In this document: piece by piece, positions 51,102 through 60,413 of the stretch
Layout of the letters: each line of letters opens with the position of its first letter
Numbering within the stretch: position 1 is the first letter of the stretch
NCBI GenBank assembly: GCA_963710275.1
Contig: CAVPZS010000012.1
Span: 372,001 to 436,000 of the forward strand
Length of the DNA stretch: 64,000 bases
Source: Rhodoblastus sp963710275
GTDB lineage: Bacteria; Pseudomonadota; Alphaproteobacteria; Rhizobiales; Beijerinckiaceae
Direction: 5' to 3'
Position numbers and translations under genes: made by a program
Notes under the pieces: model-generated
The model's input: only the letters and a program-made list of their open reading frames with translations
Told to the model about the DNA's origin: nothing
Database searches by the model: none

Positions 51102-52265
51102 TTATTTGACGAGCAGCCATTTGCCGTCCTTGACCGTGATCATGACGCGGCCGCGCTGGTCGAAGCCGGAGTGATCCTGGGGAGTCATGTTGTAGACGCC
51201 CTGGGTGCCGACGACGTCCTTGGTCGCCTCCAGCGCGTCGCGCAGGGCCGCGCGGAATTCCGGCGTGCCGGGCCGGGCCTTCTGCAAGGCGGCGGGTACG
51301 GCGTTCTGCAGCAGCAGTCCGGCGTCGAAGACATTGGCGCCGAAGGTCGCGGGCACGGCGCCATAGGCAGCCTTGTAGGCGTCGACATAGGCCGAAGCGA
51401 CCTTCTTCTGCGGATAGCTGTCGTCGATCTGATCGAGCACCAGCATGACGCTGGCCGCGAGCAGCGCGCCTTCGACCTTGGCGCCGCCGAGCTTCAGGAA
51501 ATTGGGCGAGGCCGCGCCATGGGTCTGGTAGATCTTGCCCGCATAGCCCTGGTCGACCAGCGTCACCTCGGGCAGCACCGTCGCGGCGCCGGCGGTGGCG
51601 ATCAGCACCGCGTCCGGATTGGCGCCGACGATCTTCAGCGATTGCCCGGTGACGGAGGTGTCGACGCGCTGGAACCGCTCCTCGGCGACGATGGCTATTC
51701 CCGCCTTGTCGGCCAGCGCATGGACCGTCTTGATCCAGTTCTCGCCGAAGGGGTCGCTGGTGGCGATGATCCCCAGCGTCTTCACGCCAAGGGACTTCAT
51801 GTGGTCGAGCAGCGCGCCGGCGATCAGGTCGTCGTTCTGGGTGGTCTTGAACACCCATTTCTTCTTGTCGTCCATCGGCAGGATGACGGCGGCGGTGCCC
51901 ACCGGCGCCAGCAGCGGCGTCTTCGCCTCCGCGACAAAGCCGAGAATGCCGATGCTGTTGGGCGAGCCCGACGGGCCGATAATCGCGTCGACGCCCTCGG
52001 AGAGCAGCTTCTTGGCGTGCTGCACCGATTGCGTGGGATCGCTGGCGTCGTCGAGGACTTCATACTCCACATCGACGCCGCCGATCTTCTTCGGCAGCAG
52101 GGCGACGGTGTTCTTCTGCGGAATGCCGACGACCGAAACCGGCCCGGTGGCCGAGACGATCACGCCGACCTTCATCTGCGCGCTCGCCGTTCCCGGCAGG
52201 ATCAGGGCGGCGAGGGCCGTGACGACCAAGGCCGTGGCGAACGCGAATAAGGCGCCTGTTCTCAT
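51102..52265 (-). CDS. Branched-chain-type ABC transporter substrate-binding protein
   Basis: 387 residues with signal peptide (about 1-29, ending TASAQ) and the periplasmic binding protein fold of the LivK/HAAT family (MKVGVIVSATGPVSVVGIPQ, IIGPSGSPNSIGI, IATSDPFGENWIK). AAGGAAAG precedes the ATG. In the neighbourhood of aromatic degradation genes, members of this family bind aromatic acids rather than amino acids. Binds its ligand in the periplasm and delivers it to the permeases encoded upstream. It is the last transporter gene of the unit; the amidase promoter follows. Confidence 0.9.
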   Translation of the reverse strand: MRTGALFAFATALVVTALAALILPGTASAQMKVGVIVSATGPVSVVGIPQKNTVALLPKKIGGVDVEYEVLDDASDPTQSVQHAKKLLSEGVDAIIGPSGSPNSIGILGFVAEAKTPLLAPVGTAAVILPMDDKKKWVFKTTQNDDLIAGALLDHMKSLGVKTLGIIATSDPFGENWIKTVHALADKAGIAIVAEERFQRVDTSVTGQSLKIVGANPDAVLIATAGAATVLPEVTLVDQGYAGKIYQTHGAASPNFLKLGGAKVEGALLAASVMLVLDQIDDSYPQKKVASAYVDAYKAAYGAVPATFGANVFDAGLLLQNAVPAALQKARPGTPEFRAALRDALEATKDVVGTQGVYNMTPQDHSGFDQRGRVMITVKDGKWLLVK

Positions 52266-52324
52266 CGTTCTTTCCTTCTCATTGCCAGCAGGGCGCCGGG
52301 CGCGGTTGCGTCCGGGCGAAGAAA

Positions 52325-53065
52325 TCAGCCGTCCTCTGCCGAGGCGAGGCCGAGATAGGTTTCGATCACGCGTTCGCTCGAAGCGAGTTCCGCGGCCGCG
52401 CCTTCCAGCGCGAAGGCGCCCGCCTCCATCACATAGCCGTAGTCGGCCACCGAAAGCGCGGCGCGGGCGTTCTGCTCCACCAGCAGGACCGCGACGCCGC
52501 GCTCGCGCAGGCTCTTGATGATCTCGAATATTTCGATGATGATCAATGGGGCGAGGCCGAGGCTCGGCTCGTCGAGCAGGAGCAGGCGCGGCTTCGCCAT
52601 CAGCGCGCGGCCCATGGCCAGCATCGCCCGCTCGCCTCCCGACAGCGTCCCGGCCTCCTGCCGCCGCCTTTCGCGCAGGCGGGGAAACAGCGTGAAGACC
52701 TCGTCGAGGCTGCCGGCAAGGTCACGGGCGCCCGCGCGCCAGCGGTCGTAGGCGCCGAGCATGAGATTGTCCTCGACGGCCAGGCCCGCGAAGAGTTCGC
52801 GTTTTTCCGGGATCAGGCCCATGCCGGCGCGCACCAGCGTCTCGACGGAGGGCTGTCTCAGGTAGCGGCGGCCGAAATAGGCGACGTCCCCGGCATAGGG
52901 CAGGAGACCCATCAAGGCGGCGAGCAAGGTCGTCTTGCCCGCGCCGTTCGGACCGACGATGGTGACGATCTGTCCCTCGCGAATTTGCAGCGCCACCGAT
53001 TGCACAGCCGCGATCTTGCCGTAGGAGACGGAGAGATTGGTCGCCGACAGCAACAGGTCGCTCAC
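52325..53065 (-). CDS. Branched-chain-type ABC transporter ATPase (LivF-like)
   Basis: 246 residues from GTG 53065, overlapping the upstream gene's stop (GTGA). Walker A GPNGAGKTT, signature LSGGERAMLAMGRAL and Walker B LLLLDEPSLGLAP are all present. It pairs with the LivG domain of the fusion protein. Cytoplasmic face of the inner membrane. Confidence 0.92.
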   Translation of the reverse strand: MSDLLLSATNLSVSYGKIAAVQSVALQIREGQIVTIVGPNGAGKTTLLAALMGLLPYAGDVAYFGRRYLRQPSVETLVRAGMGLIPEKRELFAGLAVEDNLMLGAYDRWRAGARDLAGSLDEVFTLFPRLRERRRQEAGTLSGGERAMLAMGRALMAKPRLLLLDEPSLGLAPLIIIEIFEIIKSLRERGVAVLLVEQNARAALSVADYGYVMEAGAFALEGAAAELASSERVIETYLGLASAEDG

Positions 53066-54821
53066 AGCGCGCCTCCAAGATAGGCCTGGATCACCTGGGC
53101 GTTGCGGCGGATGTCGCGCGGCGCCCTTCGGCGATCTTGATCCCGAACTCCATCACCACGATCCGGTCGGCCAGCTTCATCACGAAATCCATGTCGTGTT
53201 CGACCAGCAGGATCGCGACGCCTTCCGAACGCAATTGCGTCAGCAGCGCGGCGAGTTCCTGTTTTTCCTTGTGCCGCAGGCCGGCGGCGGGCTCGTCGAG
53301 CAGCAGGATTTTCGGATCGGCGGCGAGCGCCCGGGCGATCTCGAGAATACGTTGCTGGCCGAGCGGCAGCGCGCCGGCTTCCGTCCACAGCGCGGCGCCG
53401 AGGCCGACGCGCTCCATCTGCCGGCGCGCTTCCGCGAAAATCCTGGCCTCGCCCGCCCGGTCGAGCCGCAGGATCGCCCTGATCATCCCGGCCCTGTCGC
53501 GCTGGTGCGCGCCGATGGCGACATTCTCGATGGCGGACATGTCCCCAAGCAGGCGGACATGCTGGAAGGTGCGGCTCAGCCCCAGGCTCGCGATCTCGCG
53601 CGAGGCCAGGCCGGCGATCGGCGCGCCCGCCAGTTCGAAGGTTCCGGCGTCCGGGGCGAGGACGCCGCTCACCAGATTGAAGAAGGTGCTCTTGCCCGCG
53701 CCGTTGGGCCCGATCAGCGCCAGAATCTCGCCCGCCGCGACTTCAAGCCCGATATTCTGGTTGGCGACCACGCCGCCGAATGTCTTTCGCGCGCCGGACA
53801 CTTTCAGGACCGTCGCGCCTTTTTCGTCCGCAGCGCGGGCGGGCAGCGCGGCCTCGTCGGAGAGGGCGCGCGGGGTGGGCGCGGTCCAGCCCAGCCGACG
53901 GCGAAAACTGTCGGTCAGGCCTTCCGGCGCGACATGGAACAGGACGATGATCAGCGTCCCGAACACGGCGGTCTCGAAATTGCCGGTCTGCCCGAGCAGG
54001 CCCGGCAGCCATGACTGGAGCACGGGTTTCAGCGCCGTGATCAACCCTGCGCCGACCAGCGCGCCCCAGAGGTTGGCGGCGCCGCCGACCACGGTCATGA
54101 ACAGATATTCTATGCCGTGGTTGAGCGAAAACGGCGTCGGATTCACGAACTGCTGGAAATGCGCGTAAAACCAGCCGACGACAGACGCCATCACGCAAGC
54201 CAGCACGAAGATGCGGATTTTGACGGCCGCGGAATCAATGCCCATCGCTTCGGCCATGACGCCATTGCGCAGGGCGCGGATCGCGCGTCCCTCGCGGGAA
54301 TCGAGCAGGTTGGAAACGCCAAGCATGGCGGCGAAGAGCAGCGCCGCCACCAGGAGGTAATAATCGGACGTCGTGAACTCGTGGCCTGAAAGCGCGAGGC
54401 GCGGCAAGCCGCCGACGCCGGTCTGCCCGCCGAGCCAGGGCAGCGCGCCGAACAGGTAATAGACCGCCACGCCGAAGGAAATGGTGGCCAGCGGCAGGTA
54501 GTGGCCCGACAGGCGAACGGTGATCGCGGCGCCGAAAAAGGACGCGGCCGCGCTGACGGCGACGATCAGCGGCAGCGTCGCCCATGGCGACCAGCCGGCG
54601 TTCAGCGTCAGCCAGGCGCTCATGTAGGCGCCGAGCCCGACGTAGGCCGCCTGGCCGAAGGAGGCGATATTGCCCTTGCCGGTCAAAAGGACCAGGCTCA
54701 GCGCCACGATGGCGGACAGGCCGATATAGACCAGGATGGTCAGGACGTAGTCGCCGAACGCCAGGGGCGGAAGGATCGCCAGCGCCACGACGAGAAGAGG
54801 GAGCAGGCGGCGCGGCCTCAT
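53062..54821 (-). CDS. LivM-LivG fusion: branched-chain-type permease plus ATPase (3' end frame-broken)
   Basis: About 586 residues. Residues ~1-310 are a LivM-type permease with about eight membrane segments; from ~330 comes a LivG-type ATPase (GPNGAGKST, LGQQRILEIARALAADP, LLLDEPAAGL). The first frame runs off at 53091, but the other frame restores the normal end APRDIRRNAQVIQAYLGGAL and the stop at 53062, overlapping livF. A missing base near 53124-53127 explains this. ATGA overlap with the LivH gene upstream. Permease-ATPase fusions of this kind occur in the family but are less common than separate genes. Confidence 0.88.
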
Positions 54822-55852
54822 TCGTCCTCCTCGACGCGGCGCGACGTCAGCGACCGCCAGAGCAGCACGGGGATGATGAGCGAAAAGACGATGGCTTCCT
54901 TGTAGGAACTGGCGAAGAAGCTGGAAAAGCTTTCGATCTGCCCCAGCCCCAGCGCGCCGGCGACGGAGAGGGGATAGCTCGCCAGCCCGCCCATGATGGC
55001 GGCGACGAAACCCTTGAGCGCGATCAGGAAGCCGCTGTCGTAATAGATGGTGGTCACCGAGGAGACGAGGACGCCGGTGACGGCGCCGATGAAGGCCGCG
55101 ACCAGGAAGGCGCTGCGGCCGGTCCGGTCAATCGAGATTCCCATCAGCCGGGCGCCTGTGGCGTTCATGGCCGCCGCGCGGAAAACCTTGCCGTACAGGG
55201 TGCGTTCCGATCCGAGCCAGAGCAGCGTCGCCAGGACCGCCGTCACGAAATAGATCACCAGGAATTGCGCCGGGATGCGCACGCCGCCCAGCGCGAAGGC
55301 GAGCTTGAACAGCGGTTCGGCTCGTCCGCCGCCGGGCCCGAACAGGAACAGGCCGAACTCGTTCAGGACGAGATGCAGGGCGACCGAGACGACCAGCAGG
55401 ACGAGCACCGAGGCCTGCGCGATCGACTTGTACACCAGCACGTAGAGCGGCGGCCCCATCGAACTGATCAGCAGGATGGCGGCCACGGCATGCACGGGCG
55501 GCAGCGATGACCGGCTTGCGCCATAGGCCAGCGCGCAAGCGGAAAGGCAGGGCCAGGCCAGCCCCCAGGCGTCGCGGGCGGCTTCGGCCAGCCGGGCCTC
55601 TCGCGCGCCGCGCGCCAGTTCCTTCACGACGGCCAGCGCCGCGATGGCCAGCACCAGCCCGATCAGGGCGGGGCTTCGGCCCTCTCGCAGCCCGATGTAG
55701 GTCAGGGCGCCGAAGGCCACGAACTCGCCCTGGGGAATCAGGATGATGCGGGTGAGAGCGAAGACGAAGACCAGCGCCATGGCCAGCAGGCAGTAAAGCG
55801 CGCCTTCGGCGAGACCGTCCTGAACGAGATAGGCGCCGACGAAAAAGCTCAT
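54818..55852 (-). CDS. Branched-chain-type ABC transporter permease (LivH-like)
   Basis: 344 residues, eight to ten membrane segments, with YCLLAMALVFVFALTRIILI near the start and MGGLASYPLSVAGALGLGQIESF, the typical LivH GGLGS-like loop. First gene of the minus-strand transport unit, about 105 bases downstream of the shared palindromic promoter. Confidence 0.9.
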   Translation of the reverse strand: MSFFVGAYLVQDGLAEGALYCLLAMALVFVFALTRIILIPQGEFVAFGALTYIGLREGRSPALIGLVLAIAALAVVKELARGAREARLAEAARDAWGLAWPCLSACALAYGASRSSLPPVHAVAAILLISSMGPPLYVLVYKSIAQASVLVLLVVSVALHLVLNEFGLFLFGPGGGRAEPLFKLAFALGGVRIPAQFLVIYFVTAVLATLLWLGSERTLYGKVFRAAAMNATGARLMGISIDRTGRSAFLVAAFIGAVTGVLVSSVTTIYYDSGFLIALKGFVAAIMGGLASYPLSVAGALGLGQIESFSSFFASSYKEAIVFSLIIPVLLWRSLTSRRVEEDE

Positions 55853-55956
55853 GCGCGGCGCCGCGTCCAGTTTTGGGTTTCGGTGGCCCTGACCAATTCG
55901 TGGATCATGCGCTGCGCCTCGCCTGCGACAAATTGTCCAGGACAGAATGAATACAA

Positions 55957-55973
55957 TTCACGTGAAAGGTCAA
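55957..55973 (-). promoter_or_regulatory. Promoter/operator upstream of the LivH gene
   Basis: Minus strand: TTGACC followed immediately by TTTCACGTGAA, matching the site at 51000 in 16 of 17 positions and at the same offset from the -35. The -10 is poor. The start point would be near 55937, leaving an 85-base leader. Confidence 0.62.
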
Positions 55974-56247
55974 CTAATTCGCGGGGCGAAACTGTCGCCA
56001 TCGCCATGGTCACGCAGCAGGCGCCCAAGATTGTTGCATCGCGGGACCGTCCGGGAGGGCCGAGTTTGAGCCCCTTGACGGAAAATTCCCAGAGTTTTGT
56101 CACGAAGCCTTTCTGGCGCGTGGCTAAAATTGATGCGCCGCATCATTCCGGCCGGCGCCGATCTGGCGCCGGCGTCGCGATTTCCATTGAACAGACGGCG
56201 GACTTGATGGTCTATTCGCCGCAGCCCGTCATCTTCAGGATACTCCC

Positions 56248-56820
56248 ATGCCCCAGCCCGACGCCGCCCTCATCGACCGCCTGGAGCGTCTCGAGCGCGA
56301 AGTCTTTTCGCTGCGCGCCGAGGCCGATATCCGGCGATTGCAGGCGCGCTACATGTTCCTGTGCGATACGCCCTGTCCCGAGGCGGGCGTCGAAAATGAC
56401 GCCGAACGGGTAGAGCGCATCGTCGATCTCTATACCGAGGATGCAGTGTGGGAGGGCGTCGGCGCGTATTACGACAACCAGTTCGGGCGCAAGGTCGGCA
56501 AGGACGCCATCCGCGGCCATTTCCAGGCGTTCTGGAGCGAGGCCCGCACGCCCGGCCTGGTGCTGAACGTGCATTACCTGACCTCGGAACAGATCCATGT
56601 CGAGGGCGACATCGCGGATGGCCAATGGGTGCATTGCCAGCCCTGGATTTTTTCCGACGGCAGCGCCCTGCTGCGCTCCAGCCGCTTGAACAATCTGTTT
56701 CGCCGTGTAGACGGAGTATGGAAGATTGCGCGCACGAGGACGGAAAATGTCTTCGTTGCGCCGCTGACGCCCGGATGGGCGGAAAGCGTGCCTCAGAAAT
56801 CCGTCCTGATGACGGCGTGA
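56248..56820 (+). CDS. SnoaL-like (NTF2-fold) protein
   Basis: 190 residues. A coiled N-terminal helix (LIDRLERLEREVFSLRAEAD) precedes an NTF2-like barrel (ADIRRLQARYMFLCD, VDLYTEDAVWEG, DAIRGHFQAFW, WVHCQPWIF). The PF13577-type group covers small dehydratases, isomerases and dioxygenase-beta-like proteins. Probably acts on an intermediate of the neighbouring catabolic genes; the exact reaction is unknown. About 150 bases of leader hold no clear promoter. Confidence 0.8.
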   Translation: MPQPDAALIDRLERLEREVFSLRAEADIRRLQARYMFLCDTPCPEAGVENDAERVERIVDLYTEDAVWEGVGAYYDNQFGRKVGKDAIRGHFQAFWSEARTPGLVLNVHYLTSEQIHVEGDIADGQWVHCQPWIFSDGSALLRSSRLNNLFRRVDGVWKIARTRTENVFVAPLTPGWAESVPQKSVLMTA

Positions 56821-56837
56821 AGATCAAGGAGAAACTG

Positions 56838-57260
56838 ATGCCAGACCAGACGCAAGCGGGCTTCGCCGCCAGGGCCGCCCAGGCCGTCGTCGATCTTCAC
56901 GTGGCGCTCGAAGCCTGGTTCAACGCGCGCTGCGACAAGGACCCAGCGCTGCTGCTCGCGCATTTCAACGATGGTTTTCTCATGGTGTCGCCGCTTGGCA
57001 AGACGACGCCCATGGCCGATTTCGCCAAGGCGCTGCCGAACCTTCATGGCGCGCGGCCGGGACTGAAGATGGAGATCGGCGCGATCGACGTGCGCTGGGC
57101 GAGCGAGGCCTGCGCCGTTGTCGCCTATCAGGAAAAGCAGACCCAGGGAGACGCGGTCACGTTGCGCCTGAGCACGGCGGTCCTGCTCGCCGATCCGACC
57201 CGGCCCGATCCGCAATGGCTGCATCTGCAGGAAACCTGGCTCGAACAAGCCGCGGTGTGA
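56838..57260 (+). CDS. Second NTF2-like/DUF4440-type protein
   Basis: 140 residues with AAGGAG before the ATG at 56838, 17 bases after the SnoaL-like stop. NTF2-like pattern: VVDLHVALEAWFNAR, ALLLAHFNDGFLMVSPLG, ADFAKALPNLHG, VVAYQEKQTQG, WLHLQETWLEQ. It pairs with the preceding gene; the two could act together or consecutively. Confidence 0.75.
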   Translation: MPDQTQAGFAARAAQAVVDLHVALEAWFNARCDKDPALLLAHFNDGFLMVSPLGKTTPMADFAKALPNLHGARPGLKMEIGAIDVRWASEACAVVAYQEKQTQGDAVTLRLSTAVLLADPTRPDPQWLHLQETWLEQAAV

Positions 57261-57327
57261 TCGCGCGGAAGTGGCGCCCGAGGCGAAAAGGTTCTAGATA
57301 TCGCGGCGCAGGTGAAGCACGCTGGAT

Positions 57328-58017
57328 TTGGGGGCTGTCTTGGCGGTTTCGGCCGACCGTTTGCGCGACATCGCCGTCTGGTCACACGGACTGAGCGAGG
57401 AGGCCTTTGAGCGGGCCCGCGCCGGCATTGTGGAAAAAACCTACGCCAAGGGCGCCTATGTCTGCCATCGCGGCGACCGCCTCGAGGCCTGGGGCGGCGT
57501 CGTCGACGGCTTGTTGAAAATGGGCTCGGTGTCGCGCAGCGGCAAGGCCATCGCCTTCGCGGGGCTGTCCACCAGCATGTGGTTCGGCGAGGGCTCGCTG
57601 CTGAAGGACGAACCGCGCCTTTACGACCTGGTGGCGCTGCGCGAGACCAGGCTGGCGCTGCTGAACAAGGCGACCTTCTGCTGGCTGTTCGAGACGTCCG
57701 TCGCCTTCAATCGCTTCCTCGTGCGCCAGTTCAACGAGCGGATCGGCCAGTTCATCGCCATGGTCGAGCACGATCGCATGCTGGAAGCCGACGCGCGCGT
57801 CGCCCGCGCCATCGCCTGGCTGCTCAATCCCACGCTCAATCCCAAGGCGGGCGAAAAGGTCGACATCAATCAGGAAGAACTCGGCCTGCTCGCCGGCCTG
57901 TCGCGCCAGGCGACCAATCGCGCCCTCAAGACGCTCGAAGCGGCGAATCTCATTCGCGATGAACAAGACGGCCTGCGCGCGCTGGACATCAGGCGGCTGC
58001 GCAATTACGGCGGCTGA
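57328..58017 (+). CDS. Crp/Fnr-family transcriptional regulator
   Basis: 229 residues. Start is TTG at 57328 or a second TTG at 57340; no ATG fits. Cyclic-nucleotide-binding-like barrel (about 20-125: YAKGAYVCHRGDRLE, STSMWFGEGSLLKDEPR) and C-terminal winged HTH (about 165-225: INQEELGLLAGLSRQATNRA). No Fnr Fe-S cysteines. The position between two catabolic units makes it a candidate regulator of both, and of the palindrome pair on the other strand, but this is inference. Confidence 0.88.
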   Translation: MGAVLAVSADRLRDIAVWSHGLSEEAFERARAGIVEKTYAKGAYVCHRGDRLEAWGGVVDGLLKMGSVSRSGKAIAFAGLSTSMWFGEGSLLKDEPRLYDLVALRETRLALLNKATFCWLFETSVAFNRFLVRQFNERIGQFIAMVEHDRMLEADARVARAIAWLLNPTLNPKAGEKVDINQEELGLLAGLSRQATNRALKTLEAANLIRDEQDGLRALDIRRLRNYGG

Positions 58018-58400
58018 GAGCCCGACCGTAAATTCTACTCGGGCGGTCACCTGACGGCGCTTTCTGCGCTTCCGGCGCTCACGGACATAGGTCCGCTCCG
58101 CTCCGGTTCTCGAAATCACCGCCAGCTGACTCACCCGAGCGAATTTCCGGTAGGACTCTAAGGCTCGGGCCAAGGAGAGGCAGGACGAGCACGCGGGATA
58201 AAAGAGCGCCGAAGCTTAGCCCAAAAGCTAGGTTCGTAACGCCGGGCGGACCTGTGTAATATAACAAGCAAATAACGATTTGGCTGTCAAGGCGACGATT
58301 GCAAAGGTCGGCCGACAGGTCCAAGCTGCGCAAAATAAGCAGGTCTGGGTTGCGCCAGACGCATGGGAGCAAGACGCAATGCGTCGCAAGGGGAGGCGTC
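58018..58400. other. 383-base gap before the acyl-CoA synthetase
   Basis: No supported gene. It contains GCCCGA/TCGGGC (58020-58045), a possible weak hairpin after the Crp gene, and an AT-rich stretch GTGTAATATAACAAGC near 58250 that could hold a -10 (TATAAC) for the synthetase. A clean -35 was not found. Confidence 0.4.
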
Positions 58401-60413
58401 GTGACAGCGGCGAATGAAGGCGCGCGCGCCGATACATTTCCGAAACTGATGCGCCATCATGCCCGCGTCAGGGCCGGCCGGCCGGCGATCCGCCACAAGG
58501 ATCGCGGCATCTGGCAGACCTGGAGCTGGGCGGAAGGCTATGAAAACGTGCGCGCCCTGGCCCAGGGGCTGCGCGACCTGGGTCTTGGAAAGAACGAAAA
58601 AATCGCCGTCGTCGCCGCCAACCGCCCGGTCAGCTACTGGGCGATCACCGCGGCGCAAATGCTGCAGGCGGTTCCGGTTCCGGTCTATGCCGACGCCATC
58701 GCCGATGAGATTGAGCTACGTGCTCGAAAACGCCGGCGTCAAGATCGTCGATCGCTCAGGACCAGGAACAGGTCGACAAGGTTCTCCAGGCCGCCGACCG
58801 GCTGACCAGTCTCACCCATATCCTCTACGACGAGGATCGCGGCCTGCGCGATTACGACGATCCGCGCCTGCTTGCCGTCGAAGAGGTCATGCGGCGCGGC
58901 CGCACGGCGCTGGAGAACCACGCCAGGGCCGCGGCGCTCGACGCCGCCATCGACGCCGGGTCGGGCGACGACCCGTCCATCATGCTCTACACGTCGGGCA
59001 CCACCGGCCGCTCCAAGGGCGTGGTGCTTGCAGCCGGCCGCTCGGTGGCCGCCGCGCGCGACACCGTGGCTTTCGATCATCTGACCGACGCGGACGAGCA
59101 GCTCGCCTATCTGCCGCTGGCCTGGGTCGGCGACCATTACATGAACTATGCGCAAGGCCTCGTCGCCGGCTTCTGCATGGCCTGCCCCGAGAACGCCGAG
59201 ACCGTTCCGAGCGACCTGAAGGAAATCGGCCCGAGCTTTTATTTCGCGCCGCCGCGCGTGTTCGAAGCGCAATTGACCCGCATCATGATCCGGATGGAGG
59301 ACGCCAGCCGTCTCAAGCGCGCCCTTTTCCATCATTTCCTCGGCCACGCCAGGAAATGGGGCGAGAAGATCCTGAACGGCGAACATGTCCCGGCGCTGGC
59401 GCGGCTGCATTATGCGCTCGGCGAGGCGGTGATCTACGCGCCGCTGAAAAACGCGCTGGGCTTGTCGCGGGTGCGCGTCGCCTATACGGCGGGCGAGGCG
59501 ATCGGCTCGGAGCTGTTCTCCTTCTATCGCTCGATCGGCCTCAATCTGAAACAGCTCTACGGCCAGACCGAAGCTTTCCTCTATGTGACCTGCCACGCCG
59601 ACGGCCATGTGCGCTCCGACACGGTCGGCGCGCCGGCGCCCAATGTCGACATCCGCATCGCCGAGGACGGCGAGGTGCAATTCAAGTCGCCGGGCCAGTT
59701 CGTCGAATATTTCCACGAGCCGGAAAAGACCGCCGAGGCGATGACTTCAGACGGCTATGTGAAGACCGGCGACGCCGGCTTCTTCGATCCCGACGGGCAA
59801 TTGCGCATCATCGACCGCGCCAAGGACGTCGGCAAGCTTCTCGACGGCAATCTGTTCGCGCCCAAATATATCGAGAACAAGCTGAAATTCTTCCCCAACA
59901 TCAAGGAAGCCGTGGCCTTCGGCGATGGCCGCGACTTTCGCGTCGGTCATGCTCAACATCGACCTGTCCTCGGTCGGCAACTGGGCCGAGCGCAACAATG
60001 TCTCCTATGCCTCCTATCAGGAACTGGCGGGCCTGCCCGCCGTCGCCGAGACGCTGTCGAAGCATGTCGAGGAGGTGAACGAAATCCTGTCGCGCGAGCC
60101 GAAAATGGCCGGCATGCAGATCAAGCGCTTCCTCATCCTGCACAAGGAGCTGGACGCCGACGACGGCGAACTGACCCGCACCCAGAAAGTGCGGCGCGGC
60201 TTCATCGCCGAGCGCTACGCCGTGCTGGTGAACGCGCTTTACGACGGCTCGAGCGAGCAGGACATCTCCACGCAAATGACCTTCGAGGACGGCCGCACCG
60301 GCATGATTTCCGCACGGGTCCGAATCCTCGACGCGAAGACCTTCCCGCCGGCCCAGGCGGAGGCCAGGGCGCCGCCGGCCGTGGGCAAGAGCGTCAAGGA
60401 GCAGGCGGCATGA
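58401..60413 (+). pseudogene. Acyl-CoA synthetase (AMP-forming, long-chain FadD15-like), broken by three frame shifts
   Basis: Start GTG 58401 after GGGGAGG. About 670 residues are recovered by joining four pieces: up to about 58707 (FPKLMRHHARVRAGRPAIRH), 58707-58748 (SYVLENAGVKIV), 58748-59930 (VDKVLQAADRL, MLYTSGTTGRSKGVV, YTAGEAIGSELFSFY, GQTEAFLYV, KTGDAGFFDPDGQLRIIDRA) and 59935 onward (ASVMLNIDLSSVGNW to the stop). An extra T in TTT at about 59935 accounts for the third break. All AMP-binding motifs are intact, so it is probably functional. Stop overlaps the LivG start (ATGA): it is the first gene of a transporter operon. Confidence 0.85.

Noticed and set aside
55849..56103. 84-residue minus-strand frame overlapping the LivH start by ATGA
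   Set aside because: The palindromic promoter at 55957-55973 lies inside it, so the LivH transcript would start within the frame; no family match and weak ribosome sites.
58459..60078. 539-residue plus-strand frame inside the synthetase
   Set aside because: Only a short middle piece (around 58707-58748) is real; the rest is Arg-rich out-of-frame reading caused by the frame breaks.
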